Counted from the stretch's first letter, positions 1-9,444 are shown. The stretch is 64,000 nt of DNA from Pseudomonas mucidolens (GCF_900106045.1 NZ_LT629802.1:3162001-3226000), one strand, 5' to 3'. Translations and numbers: made by a program. Notes: generated from the sequence alone by a model not told the origin.

Positions 1-2
1 AC

Positions 3-422
3 ACGTTTATCCAGCGTTACGTTGAAGCCGAGTTCACCCATATCGGCGCGATGGACGCCCGCGGCTTTTTGATCGGTTCGATCATTGCCTACCAGTTGAA
101 CAAGCCGCTGATTCTGTTCCGCAAACAAGGCAAGCTGCCGGCTGACGTGCTGGCCGAGGGCTACCAGACCGAATACGGTGAAGCCTTCCTGGAAGTACAC
201 GCCGATAGCCTGTGCGAAGGCGACTCAGTGCTGATGTTCGATGACCTGATCGCCACCGGCGGCACCCTGATCGCCGCCGCCAACCTGGCGCGACGCATGG
301 GAGCACAGATCTTCGAGGCGGCAGCGATTATCGACCTGCCGGAGCTGGGCGGCTCACAGCGCTTGGAAGACATGGGCATTCCTACATTCTGCTTGACTCA
401 ATTTGCGCTGACCGACAAGTAA
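3..422 (+). CDS. apt: Adenine phosphoribosyltransferase, C-terminal part (cut by window start)
   Basis: This enzyme converts adenine and PRPP to AMP and pyrophosphate in cytoplasmic purine salvage. The reading frame is open from base 3, so the true start lies upstream of the window; the ATG at base 51 is internal (MDARGF is a conserved internal segment of Apt). The PRPP-binding signature [14 protein letters not shown] is complete, and the segment [22 protein letters not shown] is typical of bacterial Apt. The C-terminus ends normally with a TAA. A REP-type inverted repeat follows at 457-556, ahead of the oppositely transcribed acyl-CoA dehydrogenase. Recognition of the family is secure; only the missing N-terminus is unknown. 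Confidence 0.95.
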   Translation, partial: TFIQRYVEAEFTHIGAMDARGFLIGSIIAYQLNKPLILFRKQGKLPADVLAEGYQTEYGEAFLEVHADSLCEGDSVLMFDDLIATGGTLIAAANLARRMGAQIFEAAAIIDLPELGGSQRLEDMGIPTFCLTQFALTDK

Positions 423-456
423 ACAGTTGCTGATCAGTCAAGCCAACGCCGATTGA

Positions 457-556
457 TGTAGGAGCGAGCTTGCTCGCGAAGAACTCGAAGGCGCCGTGTT
501 TATCCTGAATACAGGCGTTATCGTTGACGTTTTTCGCGAGCAAGCTCGCTCCTACA
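457..556. repeat. REPIN-like pair of inverted REP elements
   Basis: The segment TGTAGGAGCGAGCTTGCTCG at 457-476 reappears as its reverse complement at 533-556, separated by about 50 bases. Each arm is itself a short palindrome (GAGCGAGCTTGCTCGC). This is the form of a fluorescens-group REP doublet. It lies between the convergent ends of apt and the acyl-CoA dehydrogenase gene. Confidence 0.85.
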
Positions 557-569
557 ATGCTCGGGTTGG

Positions 570-1718
570 CTACAGCCCCATCTGCTTGCTGATGATTTCA
601 TTCATCACTTCGCGCGTTCCACCGCCAATCGAAAGAATCCGGTTGTCGCGGTACAGTCGCTCCACCAAGCCGCCACGCATGTAGCCCAGGCCGCCGAGAA
701 TCTGCACCGCGTCGTACGTGACACGGTCAGCGGTGTCGGTGGCGAGGTTCTTGGCCATGGAAATTTCCTTGATCACACTTTTGCCGGCGGCCATTTTCGC
801 CGCCTGGCGATAGGTGAATTCCCGGGAAACCTCCACAGCAGTGGCCATCTCCGCCAGGCGATGCTTGAGCACCTGGAACTTGCCGATGGGTTTGCCAAAG
901 GCTTCACGCTGGGCGGCCCACTTCAGGCTCTCTTCCAATGCCAATTGCGCGGTCATATTGGCCATTACGGCCAAAGCCAGGCGTTCATTCTGGAAGTTGC
1001 CCATGATGCAGGCAAATCCCATGTTCTCGACACCGATCAAATTACCTGCAGGCACACGGCAATCGTCGAAAAACAACTCGGCCGTGTCCGAGGCCCACCA
1101 ACCCATCTTTTTCAAGGGCTGGCCAACGCTGAAACCGGGCGTGCCCTTCTCTATCAACAGCAGGCTGATGCCAGCAAACCCCGCCCCGCCGGTACGCACC
1201 GCGACCGTGTAGTAGTCCGCACGCACACCGCTGGTGATAAAGGTTTTGCTACCACTGACCCGGTAATAGTCGGCGTCGCGCACCGCCCGGGTTTGCAGGT
1301 TGGCCACATCCGAACCACCACCCGGCTCGGTAACGGCCAGGGCCATGATCTTCTCGCCGGCCAGGACTTGCGGCACCAGCCGTTCACGCACCTCGGGGCG
1401 CGCCCATTTGACGACAGGTGGCAAGCCGATATCCAGCGAACCCAGACCGGCGACTGTGCCGCCAGAGCCACACCGCATCAGCTCTTCACTGGCTGCCACT
1501 TTGGCGAACAGGTCACCTTCATGACTGCCACCCAAGGCCTCGGGATAGCCAATACCGAGAATCCCCGCCGCGCCAGCCTTGAGGTACAACTCGCGAGGGA
1601 AACTTTCGGCCTCCTCCCAGCGCTCGATGTCCGGCAACATCTCGCGCTCGACGAAGCGGCGCACGCTGTCGCGGATCAACTGATGGTTGGGATCGAAGTA
1701 TTCCTGGAAGGCTGACAT
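570..1718 (-). CDS. Acyl-CoA dehydrogenase family protein
   Basis: A 382-residue FAD-dependent acyl-CoA dehydrogenase, the length normal for the family. Signature 1 is present as AVTEPGGGSDVAN near residues 128-140. Signature 2 appears as QILGGLGYMRGGLVERLYRD near the C-terminus. The Glu in GGTREV sits where the catalytic base of short- and medium-chain enzymes is found. I chose the ATG at 1718 because GGAG lies seven bases before it; a TTG six bases further upstream is the only in-frame alternative nearby. The substrate cannot be told from sequence; branched-chain or medium-chain acyl-CoA are both possible. A perfect 18-bp palindrome lies at 1751-1768 in the promoter region and suggests local repressor control. 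Confidence 0.9.
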   Translation of the reverse strand: MSAFQEYFDPNHQLIRDSVRRFVEREMLPDIERWEEAESFPRELYLKAGAAGILGIGYPEALGGSHEGDLFAKVAASEELMRCGSGGTVAGLGSLDIGLPPVVKWARPEVRERLVPQVLAGEKIMALAVTEPGGGSDVANLQTRAVRDADYYRVSGSKTFITSGVRADYYTVAVRTGGAGFAGISLLLIEKGTPGFSVGQPLKKMGWWASDTAELFFDDCRVPAGNLIGVENMGFACIMGNFQNERLALAVMANMTAQLALEESLKWAAQREAFGKPIGKFQVLKHRLAEMATAVEVSREFTYRQAAKMAAGKSVIKEISMAKNLATDTADRVTYDAVQILGGLGYMRGGLVERLYRDNRILSIGGGTREVMNEIISKQMGL

Positions 1719-1750
1719 CGGCAAACTCCATGCACAGATGGAGCGAACTT

Positions 1751-1768
1751 ACCAAGCGCTTGCTTGGT
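1751..1768. promoter_or_regulatory. Palindromic operator upstream of the acyl-CoA dehydrogenase gene
   Basis: ACCAAGCGCTTGCTTGGT is a perfect inverted repeat: 7-base arms ACCAAGC/GCTTGGT around GCTT. It lies 33 bases before the acyl-CoA dehydrogenase start, where it could overlap the promoter. The layout resembles operators of TetR-family repressors of fatty-acid genes, but no TetR gene is visible next to it, so the regulator is unknown. Confidence 0.6.
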
Positions 1769-1854
1769 TTTCAAGCGCGCGATTTTTCTGACAGCCTTCC
1801 AACGGAGTGTCTATGCACCTGTGAATGATGTACAAATCTCAGGGGTGAAGGGGC

Positions 1855-2457
1855 TCAGAGGGCGATCGGCTTGCGACCGGCGAAAGAGTGCGCCAGGGTG
1901 CCACCATCGACCAGTTCCAACTCTCCTCCCAGCGGCACGCCGTGGGCGATGCGCGAGGTGATCAAGCCTTTATTGGTCAGCAGTTGGGCGATGTAATGGG
2001 CGGTGGCTTCCCCTTCCACGGTCGGGTTGGTGGCCAGGATGACTTCGGTAAAAGTCCCCTGTTCCTGAATGCGGGTCAGCAGTTGCGGAATTCCGATGGC
2101 TTCCGGGCCCAGGCCATCCAGCGGCGACAGATGGCCCTTGAGCACGAAGTAGCGCCCGCGATAACCGGTCTGTTCCACCGCGTACACATCCATCGGGCCT
2201 TCCACTACGCACAGCAGCGTGTCATCACGCCGCGGATCGGCGCATTGCGGGCAGAGTTCTTCCTCGGTGAGAGTCCGACACTGACGGCAATGCCCGACGC
2301 CTTCCATGGCCTGACTCAAGGCCAAGGCCAGGCGTGAACCACCGCTGCGATCACGCTCCAGCAGTTGCAGCGCCATGCGCTGGGCGGTTTTCTGGCCGAC
2401 GCCGGGCAACGTGCGCAAGGCATCGATCAGTTGGCGAATCAGGGGGCTGAAGCTCAT
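1855..2457 (-). CDS. recR: Recombination mediator protein RecR
   Basis: RecR acts with RecO (and RecF) to load RecA at single-strand gaps. The 200-residue product has the normal length. It carries the N-terminal helix-hairpin-helix ([20 protein letters not shown]), a four-Cys zinc finger ([16 protein letters not shown]) and the Toprim domain ([16 protein letters not shown], then [16 protein letters not shown]). The open frame continues upstream of the ATG at 2457, but that extension has no RecR similarity, so [10 protein letters not shown] is taken as the start. With dnaX and ybaB just upstream on the same strand this forms the usual dnaX-ybaB-recR neighbourhood, here with a reductase gene between ybaB and recR. 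Confidence 0.97.
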   Translation of the reverse strand: MSFSPLIRQLIDALRTLPGVGQKTAQRMALQLLERDRSGGSRLALALSQAMEGVGHCRQCRTLTEEELCPQCADPRRDDTLLCVVEGPMDVYAVEQTGYRGRYFVLKGHLSPLDGLGPEAIGIPQLLTRIQEQGTFTEVILATNPTVEGEATAHYIAQLLTNKGLITSRIAHGVPLGGELELVDGGTLAHSFAGRKPIAL

Positions 2458-2515
2458 GAGGGCAAGGTCCGACAAAACAACGAGACGCGGTTTATACCCG
2501 CGCCCCGGATTAGCG

Positions 2516-3541
2516 TCAAATGCGCACCACCAACTTGCCGAAGTTGCGCCCCTCCAGCAAACCGATAAAGGCTTCAGGGGCTTGCTCCAAGCCGTCGACC
2601 ACATCTTCGCGAAACTTGATCTTGCCGTCTCGCACCCACGGCGCCATGGCACTGAGGAATTCTGGCTGACGATCGCCGTAATCATCGAACACGATAAAGC
2701 CCTGGATTCGTGCGCGCTTGGTCAGCAACGTGCGCTGCAGCGCCGGCAGCCGGTCAGGACCGCTGGGTGCTTCATGGGCGTTGTAACCCGCAATCAGGCC
2801 ACACAAGGGAACCCGCGCCTTGGGGTTGAGCAGCGGCAACACGGCGTCAAAGACCTTGCCACCGACATTCTCGAAATAGATGTCGACGCCCTCGGGGCAC
2901 GCCTGGGCCAAGGCTTCGGCAAAATCCTCAGTTTTGTGATCGATGCAGGCATCAAAACCCAGCTCATCCAGCACGTAGCGACACTTTTCAGCCCCACCCG
3001 CCACGCCCACTACACGCAGGCCCCTGAGTTTGGCCACTTGCCCCACCACGGACCCCACAGCGCCAGACGCCGCCGCCACGACCAGGGTTTCGCCGGCCTT
3101 GGGCTGACCAATATCCGTCAGGCCCATATACGCGGTCATCCCAGGCATACCCAACACACCGAGGGCCATGGACGGACTGGGCAGCCCCTTGGGAACCGGC
3201 ATCAGGTTGCGTCCATCGCAAATGCTGTGGCTCTGCCAGCCGGTGGAACCCACCACCAGATCGCCTACTTCGAATTTCGGATTGCGTGACTGCTCAATAC
3301 GGCTGACAGCGCCACCCGTCATCACCTCATCGATTTCTACTGGTGCCGCGTAAGACGGTGCGTCGCTCATGCGACCACGCATGTAGGGATCCAGGGACAG
3401 GAATAAAGTCTTGAGCAAGACCTGGCCCTCTTCCAGGTCTGGCAGGGCCACGCGCTCGAGCCGAAAGTTTTCCGGCACGGGCGCGCCCTGTGGACGGGAG
3501 GCCAGAACAATGCGCTGGTTGAGGGTCATGGCTTCGGTCAT
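2516..3541 (-). CDS. Zinc-independent NADP-dependent MDR oxidoreductase (CurA/YncB type)
   Basis: A 341-residue medium-chain reductase of the prostaglandin/leukotriene reductase and curcumin reductase group. The N-terminal segment [15 protein letters not shown] and the nucleotide-binding loop [18 protein letters not shown] are characteristic, and no zinc-ligand pattern is present. Such enzymes reduce alpha,beta-unsaturated carbonyl compounds with NADPH; the real substrate here is unknown. The start at 3541 is supported by AAAGGAG shortly upstream. The gene sits between ybaB and recR on the same strand and is probably an insertion in the dnaX-ybaB-recR neighbourhood, with its own promoter behind the ybaB terminator. 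Confidence 0.88.
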   Translation of the reverse strand: MTEAMTLNQRIVLASRPQGAPVPENFRLERVALPDLEEGQVLLKTLFLSLDPYMRGRMSDAPSYAAPVEIDEVMTGGAVSRIEQSRNPKFEVGDLVVGSTGWQSHSICDGRNLMPVPKGLPSPSMALGVLGMPGMTAYMGLTDIGQPKAGETLVVAAASGAVGSVVGQVAKLRGLRVVGVAGGAEKCRYVLDELGFDACIDHKTEDFAEALAQACPEGVDIYFENVGGKVFDAVLPLLNPKARVPLCGLIAGYNAHEAPSGPDRLPALQRTLLTKRARIQGFIVFDDYGDRQPEFLSAMAPWVRDGKIKFREDVVDGLEQAPEAFIGLLEGRNFGKLVVRI

Positions 3542-3658
3542 CTGCGAGGCTCCTTTAACGGTGAGAAGTATTCAACGGTATAGGGTGCAGACATCGCCGT
3601 GGGCATCGAGGTTCGACCCAATTACCTGACACAGGATGCAGGTGCAACTTTCTTCAAC

Positions 3659-3687
3659 GCAAAAAAAGGCCAGGCACAAGGCCTGGC
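3659..3687 (-). terminator. Intrinsic terminator downstream of ybaB
   Basis: On the minus strand GCCAGGC, a short loop and GCCTGGC form a perfect 7-bp stem followed by a run of seven T. It lies 24 bases after the ybaB stop and separates dnaX-ybaB transcription from the downstream reductase and recR. Confidence 0.85.
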
Positions 3688-3710
3688 ACTTGTTCACGCG
3701 TGCCGAGTGA

Positions 3711-4049
3711 TCAGAACGGCAGCTTCATGCCCGGCGGCAGTTGCATGCCAGCGGTCATCCCGGACATTTTGTCCTGGCTGTTGGCTTCGATCTTGCGCAC
3801 AGCGTCGTTGACGGCCGCGGCAAACAGCGCCTCGAGCATTTCCAGATCGTCTTCGCTCACACCTGGCAACACGCTTGGATCGATGCTCACACGCTTGATG
3901 TCGTGACGACCGGTCATCACCACGCTGACCATATCGCCACCGGCTTTACCGGTGACTTCGGCGTTGGCCAGTTCTTCCTGCATCTTGGCCATTTTTTCCT
4001 GCATCTGCTGCGCCTGCTTCATCAGGCCGGCCATGCCACCTTTCATCAT
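3711..4049 (-). CDS. ybaB: Nucleoid-associated protein, YbaB/EbfC family
   Basis: A 112-residue small DNA-binding protein of the YbaB/EbfC family, which forms dimers with protruding helices that grip DNA. The N-terminus [20 protein letters not shown] and the core [16 protein letters not shown] are typical. A GTG three codons upstream is in frame, but AGGTG is spaced correctly for the ATG at 4049, so that start was chosen. It follows dnaX on the same strand with a gap of about 65 bases and an intrinsic terminator after it. The dnaX-ybaB pairing is widely conserved. Confidence 0.95.
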   Translation of the reverse strand: MMKGGMAGLMKQAQQMQEKMAKMQEELANAEVTGKAGGDMVSVVMTGRHDIKRVSIDPSVLPGVSEDDLEMLEALFAAAVNDAVRKIEANSQDKMSGMTAGMQLPPGMKLPF

Positions 4050-4115
4050 GGGAATCACCTCAAAAGTACGTGGATCAAGACAGCATCATGCACAAGGGCA
4101 TGACGCCTTCAATTA

Positions 4116-6176
4116 TCAGCCCTGTGCTGCCTGGGCCTCGACGGGTTCAATAGTATCGTGTCGCACCACTGCGCCGAACTGTTCCATCATCTGCTGGATG
4201 AGCGGATCACCCTGGATCGACTCTTCGGCCTCGCGCTGGCGGTTGAGACGACGGCGAGTGGCGGCCTGGGCCGGGGTTTCCTGCTCGGGCTTGATCAGCT
4301 CGATGGTCACCGTCAGCGTACGTTCGTGGTACTGGTTCAGCGCATCATTGAGACGACGCTGCTGGGTGGCGTTGAACAGCGCGCTGTGGGCTGGGTCCAG
4401 GTGCAACAGCCAGTGATCGCCATCGACGGCAATCAACGTGCAGTTGGCGGCGATGCTGCCGGTCATGCCGGAGATCGGCAATTTCGGGAACAGCTCCAGC
4501 CATTGCAACGCCAGGCCGGTGGCCGGCATCGCTGCGGGCTCAGCTTCAGGCTCCGGCGCCGGTTCGGCGGTGTGCTCGCTGGCCAACTCATCCAGATAGC
4601 TGTAGGCCGAATCCATGTCCGGCTCGATGTAATCTTCGTCCAGCGGCGGTTCGTCGTCGAGATCGATCCCCGGGGTTGCGGCATCCACTTCGGCAATGGT
4701 CGGCTCAGGCACCGGAGCCGAGGCCCGCTCCGGGGCATCCGGTACTACGCTGTCCGGGGTCGGCGCGGGCATCGGCGTGAGATCGGGCTGTTCGCCAATC
4801 GTCTCCAATACCGGCTCGACTGCCGGTTGCTGCTCGACTGGCGCTTCTAGCGGGTCGTTCCAGGGCAAGTCGACCACCGGGGCCGCTTCGGGTTCGACCA
4901 CCGGCCCAGGCAACACCACAGGCGCTTCCGGCTCAGCAACAATCGGTGCTGGTGCTGCAGGTTCCGGTGTCGCCACGCTCGGCGCGACCACTGGCACGAC
5001 TGCCGCCGCGCCAGCCACTGATTGGGTGGAATCAACTGTGGCCTGGCTGATCCCCACTGGCTTTAGCGGTTGTCTCGGCGCATCGTCGGTGTCGGCGGGC
5101 CGGAACGCCAGCATCCGCAACAGGACCATCTCGAAACCGCCACGCGGGTCTGGCGCCAACGGCAAGTCGCGACGCCCGATCAGCCCCATCTGGTAGTAGA
5201 ACTGCACATCTTCGGCCGGCAGCGCCTGGGCCAGGGCCAACACGCGGTCACGGTCGCCATGGCCGTTGTCGACGCCTTCCGGCAAGGCCTGGGCGATAGC
5301 GACACGGTGCAACACGTTAAGGATTTCCGACAGCACGCCGTTCCAGTCCGGGCCTTGCTCGGACAGATGACGGATCGCTTCGAGCAATGCCTTGGCATCC
5401 CCTTCGATCAACGCATGCAGCACATCAAAAACCTGCCCGTGATCCAGCGTACCGAGCATCGCCCGCACGTCAGCGGCCATGACCTTGCCTTCGCCGAAGG
5501 CAATCGCCTGGTCGGTGAGACTCATGGCATCACGCATCGAACCATCGGCGGCACGTCCCAGCAACCACAGTGCATCGTCTTCAAAGGGCACGTTTTCGAC
5601 GCCCAGAACGTGGGTCAGATGCTCGACCACCCGCTCCGGGGTCATGTTTTTCAGAGAGAACTGCAGGCACCGCGACAAAATCGTTGCAGGAAGTTTCTGC
5701 GGATCGGTGGTAGCCAGGATGAACTTGACGTAGGGCGGCGGCTCTTCCAGGGTTTTCAACAAGGCGTTGAAGGAATGGCTGGACAGCATGTGTACTTCGT
5801 CGATCAGGTAGACCTTGAAGCGACCACGGCTGGGAGCGTACTGCACGTTATCCAGCAACTCGCGCGTGTCTTCGACCTTGGTACGGCTCGCGGCGTCGAT
5901 CTCGATCAGGTCGACAAAGCGCCCTTCGTCGATCTCCCGGCACACCGAGCAAGTGCCGCACGGCGTCGAGGTGATGCCGGTCTCACAGTTCAGGCACTTT
6001 GCGATAATCCGCGCAATCGTGGTTTTGCCCACCCCGCGCGTGCCGGTGAACAGGTAGGCGTGGTGCAGCCGTTGGCTGTCCAAGGCATTGATCAGAGCCT
6101 TGAGCACATGGGTCTGGCCGACCATTTCGCGGAACGAGCGCGGACGCCATTTACGTGCAAGAACCTGATAACTCAT
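4116..6176 (-). CDS. dnaX: DNA polymerase III tau (and possibly gamma) subunit
   Basis: The clamp-loader ATPase subunit, 686 residues. The N-terminal AAA+ module has Walker A GTRGVGKTT, a four-Cys zinc module (CLNCETGITSTPCGTCSVC), Walker B LIDEVHMLS and the SRC motif in LSRCLQF. The middle is a long Pro/Ala/Glu-rich linker (roughly residues 380-560), and the C-terminus binds the alpha subunit and DnaB in tau-type proteins. The frame is open 38 codons further upstream, but MSYQVLARKWRP is the conserved start. I did not notice an E. coli-type A-run slippery site, so a frameshifted gamma form is not supported by what I can see. It is followed by ybaB. Confidence 0.97.
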   Translation of the reverse strand: MSYQVLARKWRPRSFREMVGQTHVLKALINALDSQRLHHAYLFTGTRGVGKTTIARIIAKCLNCETGITSTPCGTCSVCREIDEGRFVDLIEIDAASRTKVEDTRELLDNVQYAPSRGRFKVYLIDEVHMLSSHSFNALLKTLEEPPPYVKFILATTDPQKLPATILSRCLQFSLKNMTPERVVEHLTHVLGVENVPFEDDALWLLGRAADGSMRDAMSLTDQAIAFGEGKVMAADVRAMLGTLDHGQVFDVLHALIEGDAKALLEAIRHLSEQGPDWNGVLSEILNVLHRVAIAQALPEGVDNGHGDRDRVLALAQALPAEDVQFYYQMGLIGRRDLPLAPDPRGGFEMVLLRMLAFRPADTDDAPRQPLKPVGISQATVDSTQSVAGAAAVVPVVAPSVATPEPAAPAPIVAEPEAPVVLPGPVVEPEAAPVVDLPWNDPLEAPVEQQPAVEPVLETIGEQPDLTPMPAPTPDSVVPDAPERASAPVPEPTIAEVDAATPGIDLDDEPPLDEDYIEPDMDSAYSYLDELASEHTAEPAPEPEAEPAAMPATGLALQWLELFPKLPISGMTGSIAANCTLIAVDGDHWLLHLDPAHSALFNATQQRRLNDALNQYHERTLTVTIELIKPEQETPAQAATRRRLNRQREAEESIQGDPLIQQMMEQFGAVVRHDTIEPVEAQAAQG

Positions 6177-6344
6177 CGAAAACCGTCGCAACTGGGAAGC
6201 GGAAGCCGGTAATGCTAGCGGAGCAAGGGGGAAATTGCATCCGGCACGCTCGTCTAATCTGATCAAGCAGCTCCAGGCGCGTCTGCTCAAGGGCTAATCC
6301 CGAGGATTTCATGCACATTACCTCGGGCGTTTCACGGGCCATAC

Positions 6345-8063
6345 TCATGCCGAGTCGGGCGCGCTGCCCCAACTTGCCATATCGTCGTCATAGGCCGTCC
6401 ATGTGAAGTTGGCGACCCACGCCGGCACCGCCGCCGCCGACATGGGCTGAGCGAAGAAAAAGCCTTGCGCCATCTCACACCCCATGCGCAGCAGCAACTG
6501 CCCATGCTCCCGCGTTTCCAGGCCTTCGGCGATCACTTCGCGCCCGAAAGCCCGTGCCAGGCCAATCACTGCCTGAGTCAGCGCCAAGTCATTCTTGTCA
6601 TGAAGAATGTCACGCACAAACGACTTGTCGATCTTGATGGTCTGGGTCGGTAGTTGCTTGAGGTAACTCAAGGACGAATACCCGGTACCGAAATCATCCA
6701 GGGAAAAACTCACGCCCAGAGACTGGCACGCCTCAAGGTGCGCGGTGACTCTCTGGATGTGGTCGATCGCCACCGACTCCGCAATTTCCAGATCCAGCAT
6801 ATGCGGCTCGACCTCAGGGTGTTTCGCCAGCAACTGTTGCAACCGCTCGACAAAATCCATCCGCTGAAAGTGTCGCGCCGCGATGTTGACACTGACCGGC
6901 CAGCAATATCCCGCCCCTTGCCATTGCCGCATCTGCGCCAGCACTTGATCCATTACCCACTCGCCCACGTCGACGATCAGGTCGGTTTGCTCGATCAGCG
7001 GCAGGAAGTCCTTCGGCGGCACCAGGCCACGTACCGGGTGTTGCCAGCGCAACAGCGCTTCAAAACCAACCACCTGACCGTGACGCAAATTGATCTTGGG
7101 ATGGTAATGCAGGCACAGCTCCCCCGCCGCCAGGGCTTGACGCAATTGCTGCACCGTCTGCTGGGTCGCCTTGACCTCTTGCTCCAGGGACACATCAAAC
7201 AATTGGAAGCGGTTACGCCCATTCTGCTTGGCCACGTACATCGCCTGGTCGGCATGGCGCAGCAAGGTGTCGGCGTCTTCGTCATCCAGCGGAAACTGGG
7301 TGACTCCGATACTGGCGAACAAGTTGATCTGCGCGCCCTGGATCGAATAGGGCTCGGAGATTGCCTTGAGGATACGCAGCAACGCGGCATTGAGTTCCTG
7401 AGCATCCCGCACATACCGCAGGATCAGCACAAATTCATCCCCGGCGAGCCGCGCGACCACATCCTCGCCGCGAATAATCTCACGCAACCGACTGGCGACC
7501 TCCACCAGCAACAAGTCACCGCAGGCGTGGCCATAGCCGTCGTTGACCGCCTTGAACCCATCCAGATCGAGCATGCACACCGCCAGCGGAATATCCTCCC
7601 GGCGAGAGAATTCCAGGGACTGGACCAGCAACTCGGAAAGGTAGGCGCGATTGGGCAGGCCTGTGAGTACATCGTGACCCACCCGCCATTGCAATGTGTG
7701 CAGCAACTGGCGTTTTTCGCTGACATCGAAGCGGATCGACACGTACTTCTGCACCAGGCCGGTTCGCTCGTCCAACAACGGCACCATGGTACTGTCGACC
7801 CAATAAAGCGTGCCATCTTTGGCGCGGTTGCAGATTTCACCGCGCCACACCCCGCCTCCTGTAATGGTGCGCCACATACCTTGGAAAAACGCGACAGGAT
7901 GCAATCCGGAGGCCAGAAGCCGGTGGTTCTGCCCCAGCAACTCGTCCCGGCCGTAACCGGACAGGACACAGAACTGATCGTTGACGTAGGTAATGCGGCC
8001 GGCCAGGTCGGTCTCGGAAAAAATGGCGGCTGCATCCACGGCTCTGCGGTATTTCTCATCCAT
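6345..8063 (-). CDS. PAS-GGDEF-EAL cyclic-di-GMP signalling protein
   Basis: A 572-residue soluble protein with an N-terminal PAS sensor (about residues 1-125; GYGRDELLGQNHRLL), a GGDEF domain (about 135-290) and an EAL domain (about 305-550). The diguanylate cyclase signature reads AGDEF (in VARLAGDEFVLIL) instead of GGDEF, a variant that keeps activity in some proteins. The EAL half has all the usual catalytic landmarks: EALLRWQHP, VSVNIAARHF, LDLEIAES, SLDDFGTGYSSL, KIDKSFV and EVIAEGLET. Phosphodiesterase activity is therefore likely; cyclase activity is less certain. There is no membrane segment. It lies upstream of dnaX on the same strand in a region that is variable compared with the expected ligA-ffs-dnaX order. 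Confidence 0.92.
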   Translation of the reverse strand: MDEKYRRAVDAAAIFSETDLAGRITYVNDQFCVLSGYGRDELLGQNHRLLASGLHPVAFFQGMWRTITGGGVWRGEICNRAKDGTLYWVDSTMVPLLDERTGLVQKYVSIRFDVSEKRQLLHTLQWRVGHDVLTGLPNRAYLSELLVQSLEFSRREDIPLAVCMLDLDGFKAVNDGYGHACGDLLLVEVASRLREIIRGEDVVARLAGDEFVLILRYVRDAQELNAALLRILKAISEPYSIQGAQINLFASIGVTQFPLDDEDADTLLRHADQAMYVAKQNGRNRFQLFDVSLEQEVKATQQTVQQLRQALAAGELCLHYHPKINLRHGQVVGFEALLRWQHPVRGLVPPKDFLPLIEQTDLIVDVGEWVMDQVLAQMRQWQGAGYCWPVSVNIAARHFQRMDFVERLQQLLAKHPEVEPHMLDLEIAESVAIDHIQRVTAHLEACQSLGVSFSLDDFGTGYSSLSYLKQLPTQTIKIDKSFVRDILHDKNDLALTQAVIGLARAFGREVIAEGLETREHGQLLLRMGCEMAQGFFFAQPMSAAAVPAWVANFTWTAYDDDMASWGSAPDSA

Positions 8064-8081
8064 GAGTGAGGCTCTAGGTGG

Positions 8082-8330
8082 CTAGCGGTTGAACCGCTCG
8101 ACCAGGGCACGCAACCCGGAAGAGATGCTTTCAAGTTCCCGTCCACGAATCGCTGCAGCGTTGACATTGCACGCTGTCTTTTGCACCGTGGCGGCGGCGT
8201 TGTGGCTCGGTTGCGAGGCTTTCTCGGCGTCGCGATGGGTGATGTGGCGGTTGGCGGCAGCTGCGCGAATTAGCCGTTGCTGCCCCCCAAAAGCCTGTTC
8301 AACAGCGATGACCGGCAAATTGAGACGCAC
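8082..8330 (-). pseudogene. Possible decayed 3' end of a methyl-accepting chemotaxis gene
   Basis: This 82-codon frame resembles the C-terminal tail of a chemoreceptor: RDAEKASQPSHNAAATVQ and the ending ELESISSGLRALVERF fit the last coiled-coil heptads of such proteins. There is no hairpin signalling tip, no membrane segment and no upstream continuation in frame, so at most it is a remnant. It is immediately upstream of the PAS-GGDEF-EAL gene. The family call rests on pattern only; it could also be a random open frame. Confidence 0.35.
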
Positions 8331-8789
8331 GATAGAGCTCCATGGACAGCATTCCCCCTACCTGGTGATAGCCTGACAGGCTCCCGGTAGATTCATATTT
8401 CCCAACGCTTGGCACCGGCAACCCGTGAACTGAGCACAAACGGCGGCGAAACCCGGTATCCGCCCAGCAATTAACCGTCGATTCGACGAACATCAACTAG
8501 GCTTTAATACGAGTCGCCGGCGCGAAAGTCCGGGCGGTACGATGGCAACGGTAATCGACGAACCCGCCACTGCCAAGCGTGCGTTTCATGGGCCACTTTA
8601 TGAAAACAGGGAGCAGGCAATGATGTCCTGTTTCACAAACCGACCCTCTGAAACGAGAGCACCAAATAATTGTCTTAAATGCCAATTCTACGAACTGCAT
8701 CACATTTTGCAAGAAAAGGTGATGGTGCATGCCGTTGCCTAATGCCAATATTTATCGTTAAGTTCTTGATTCTAAATGGGAATTGAGCG
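8331..8789. other. Non-coding or unrecognised stretch before the XRE gene
   Basis: No open frame here has recognisable protein character, no tRNA is apparent, and I see no clear repeat. The base composition drifts towards A/T near 8640-8790, which presumably includes the promoter of the XRE regulator gene. Confidence 0.5.
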
Positions 8790-9104
8790 ATGCGAATTTC
8801 AAGTTTGGGTCCAGCCATCAGACGCTACCGCAAGGTCGCGGGGCTTACTCAGGCTGAACTAGGTGAGAAAACCGGTTTTGACCCTAAAACCATCAGCCGC
8901 TTCGAAACCGGCACCTATACACCCAGCGTTGACGCTCTGTTCTTATTTGCAGAGGCTCTGGGAGTGAAGCTGAAAGTCTTTTTTGCCGATCTGGGCGATG
9001 AGGATGAACAGCGCGCTTATCTGTTCGGTGTCATTCACAAAGCAACCCCGAAGGATCTGGGAAAGCTGATTGCGGCGGTAGACCAGGCCTTGTCCAAGCC
9101 TTAG
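8790..9104 (+). CDS. XRE-family helix-turn-helix regulator
   Basis: A 104-residue protein with an N-terminal Cro/CI-type helix-turn-helix at about residues 7-62 (IRRYRKVAGLTQAELGEKTG, then ISRFETGTYTPSVDALFLFA). The remaining 40 residues are a small helical tail. Proteins of this size usually act as dimeric repressors in mobile elements or toxin-antitoxin loci. No partner toxin is visible next to it, though its position just left of the ffs-flanked bacteriocin cassette is suggestive. A hairpin follows at 9121-9152. Target genes are unknown. Confidence 0.85.
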   Translation: MRISSLGPAIRRYRKVAGLTQAELGEKTGFDPKTISRFETGTYTPSVDALFLFAEALGVKLKVFFADLGDEDEQRAYLFGVIHKATPKDLGKLIAAVDQALSKP

Positions 9105-9120
9105 AGCTCGTAATAAATAA

Positions 9121-9152
9121 ACAGGGCAGCCAGTTGATGCTGGCTGTTCTGT
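9121..9152 (+). terminator. Possible terminator after the XRE gene
   Basis: CAGCCAG, a six-base loop and CTGGCTG form a perfect 7-bp stem, extended by ACAG/CTGT. The tail is only moderately T-rich, so termination is plausible rather than certain. Confidence 0.4.
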
Positions 9153-9306
9153 GCGCATCGATTTCTGACATGAAACGACCGGACAGCCCTCTCCATTGCA
9201 GGCGCTGAGCCGCGCCGTTATCAGGCTTTAGGCAAGACGCGCGATTACCGGCGAAGACTGACTCAGTCATTCTGGGAAAATGCAATTCAAAATGTAAGGG
9301 ACCACC

Positions 9307-9444
9307 GTGAAACAACTCCGCCGATCAATGGTGGCTGCCGCGCTGAGCCTGTCTGATGCTCCAGCTTATGCCGCCCCACTCCAACACACCCGCCGAGAGG
9401 ATCGGCGGGAGAACGGCAGGCGCACGAAAGCACCGCGCAGATGA
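9307..9444 (+). pseudogene. Short signal-peptide-like ORF, probable gene remnant
   Basis: From a GTG preceded by AAGGGA, 45 codons encode MKQLRRSMVAAALSL followed by SDAPAYAAP, which looks like a Sec signal peptide with an Ala-rich cleavage region. The rest is a run of Arg/Lys-rich residues with no protein character and an early stop. It is best read as the 5' end of a lost exported protein gene. No family can be assigned. Confidence 0.35.
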
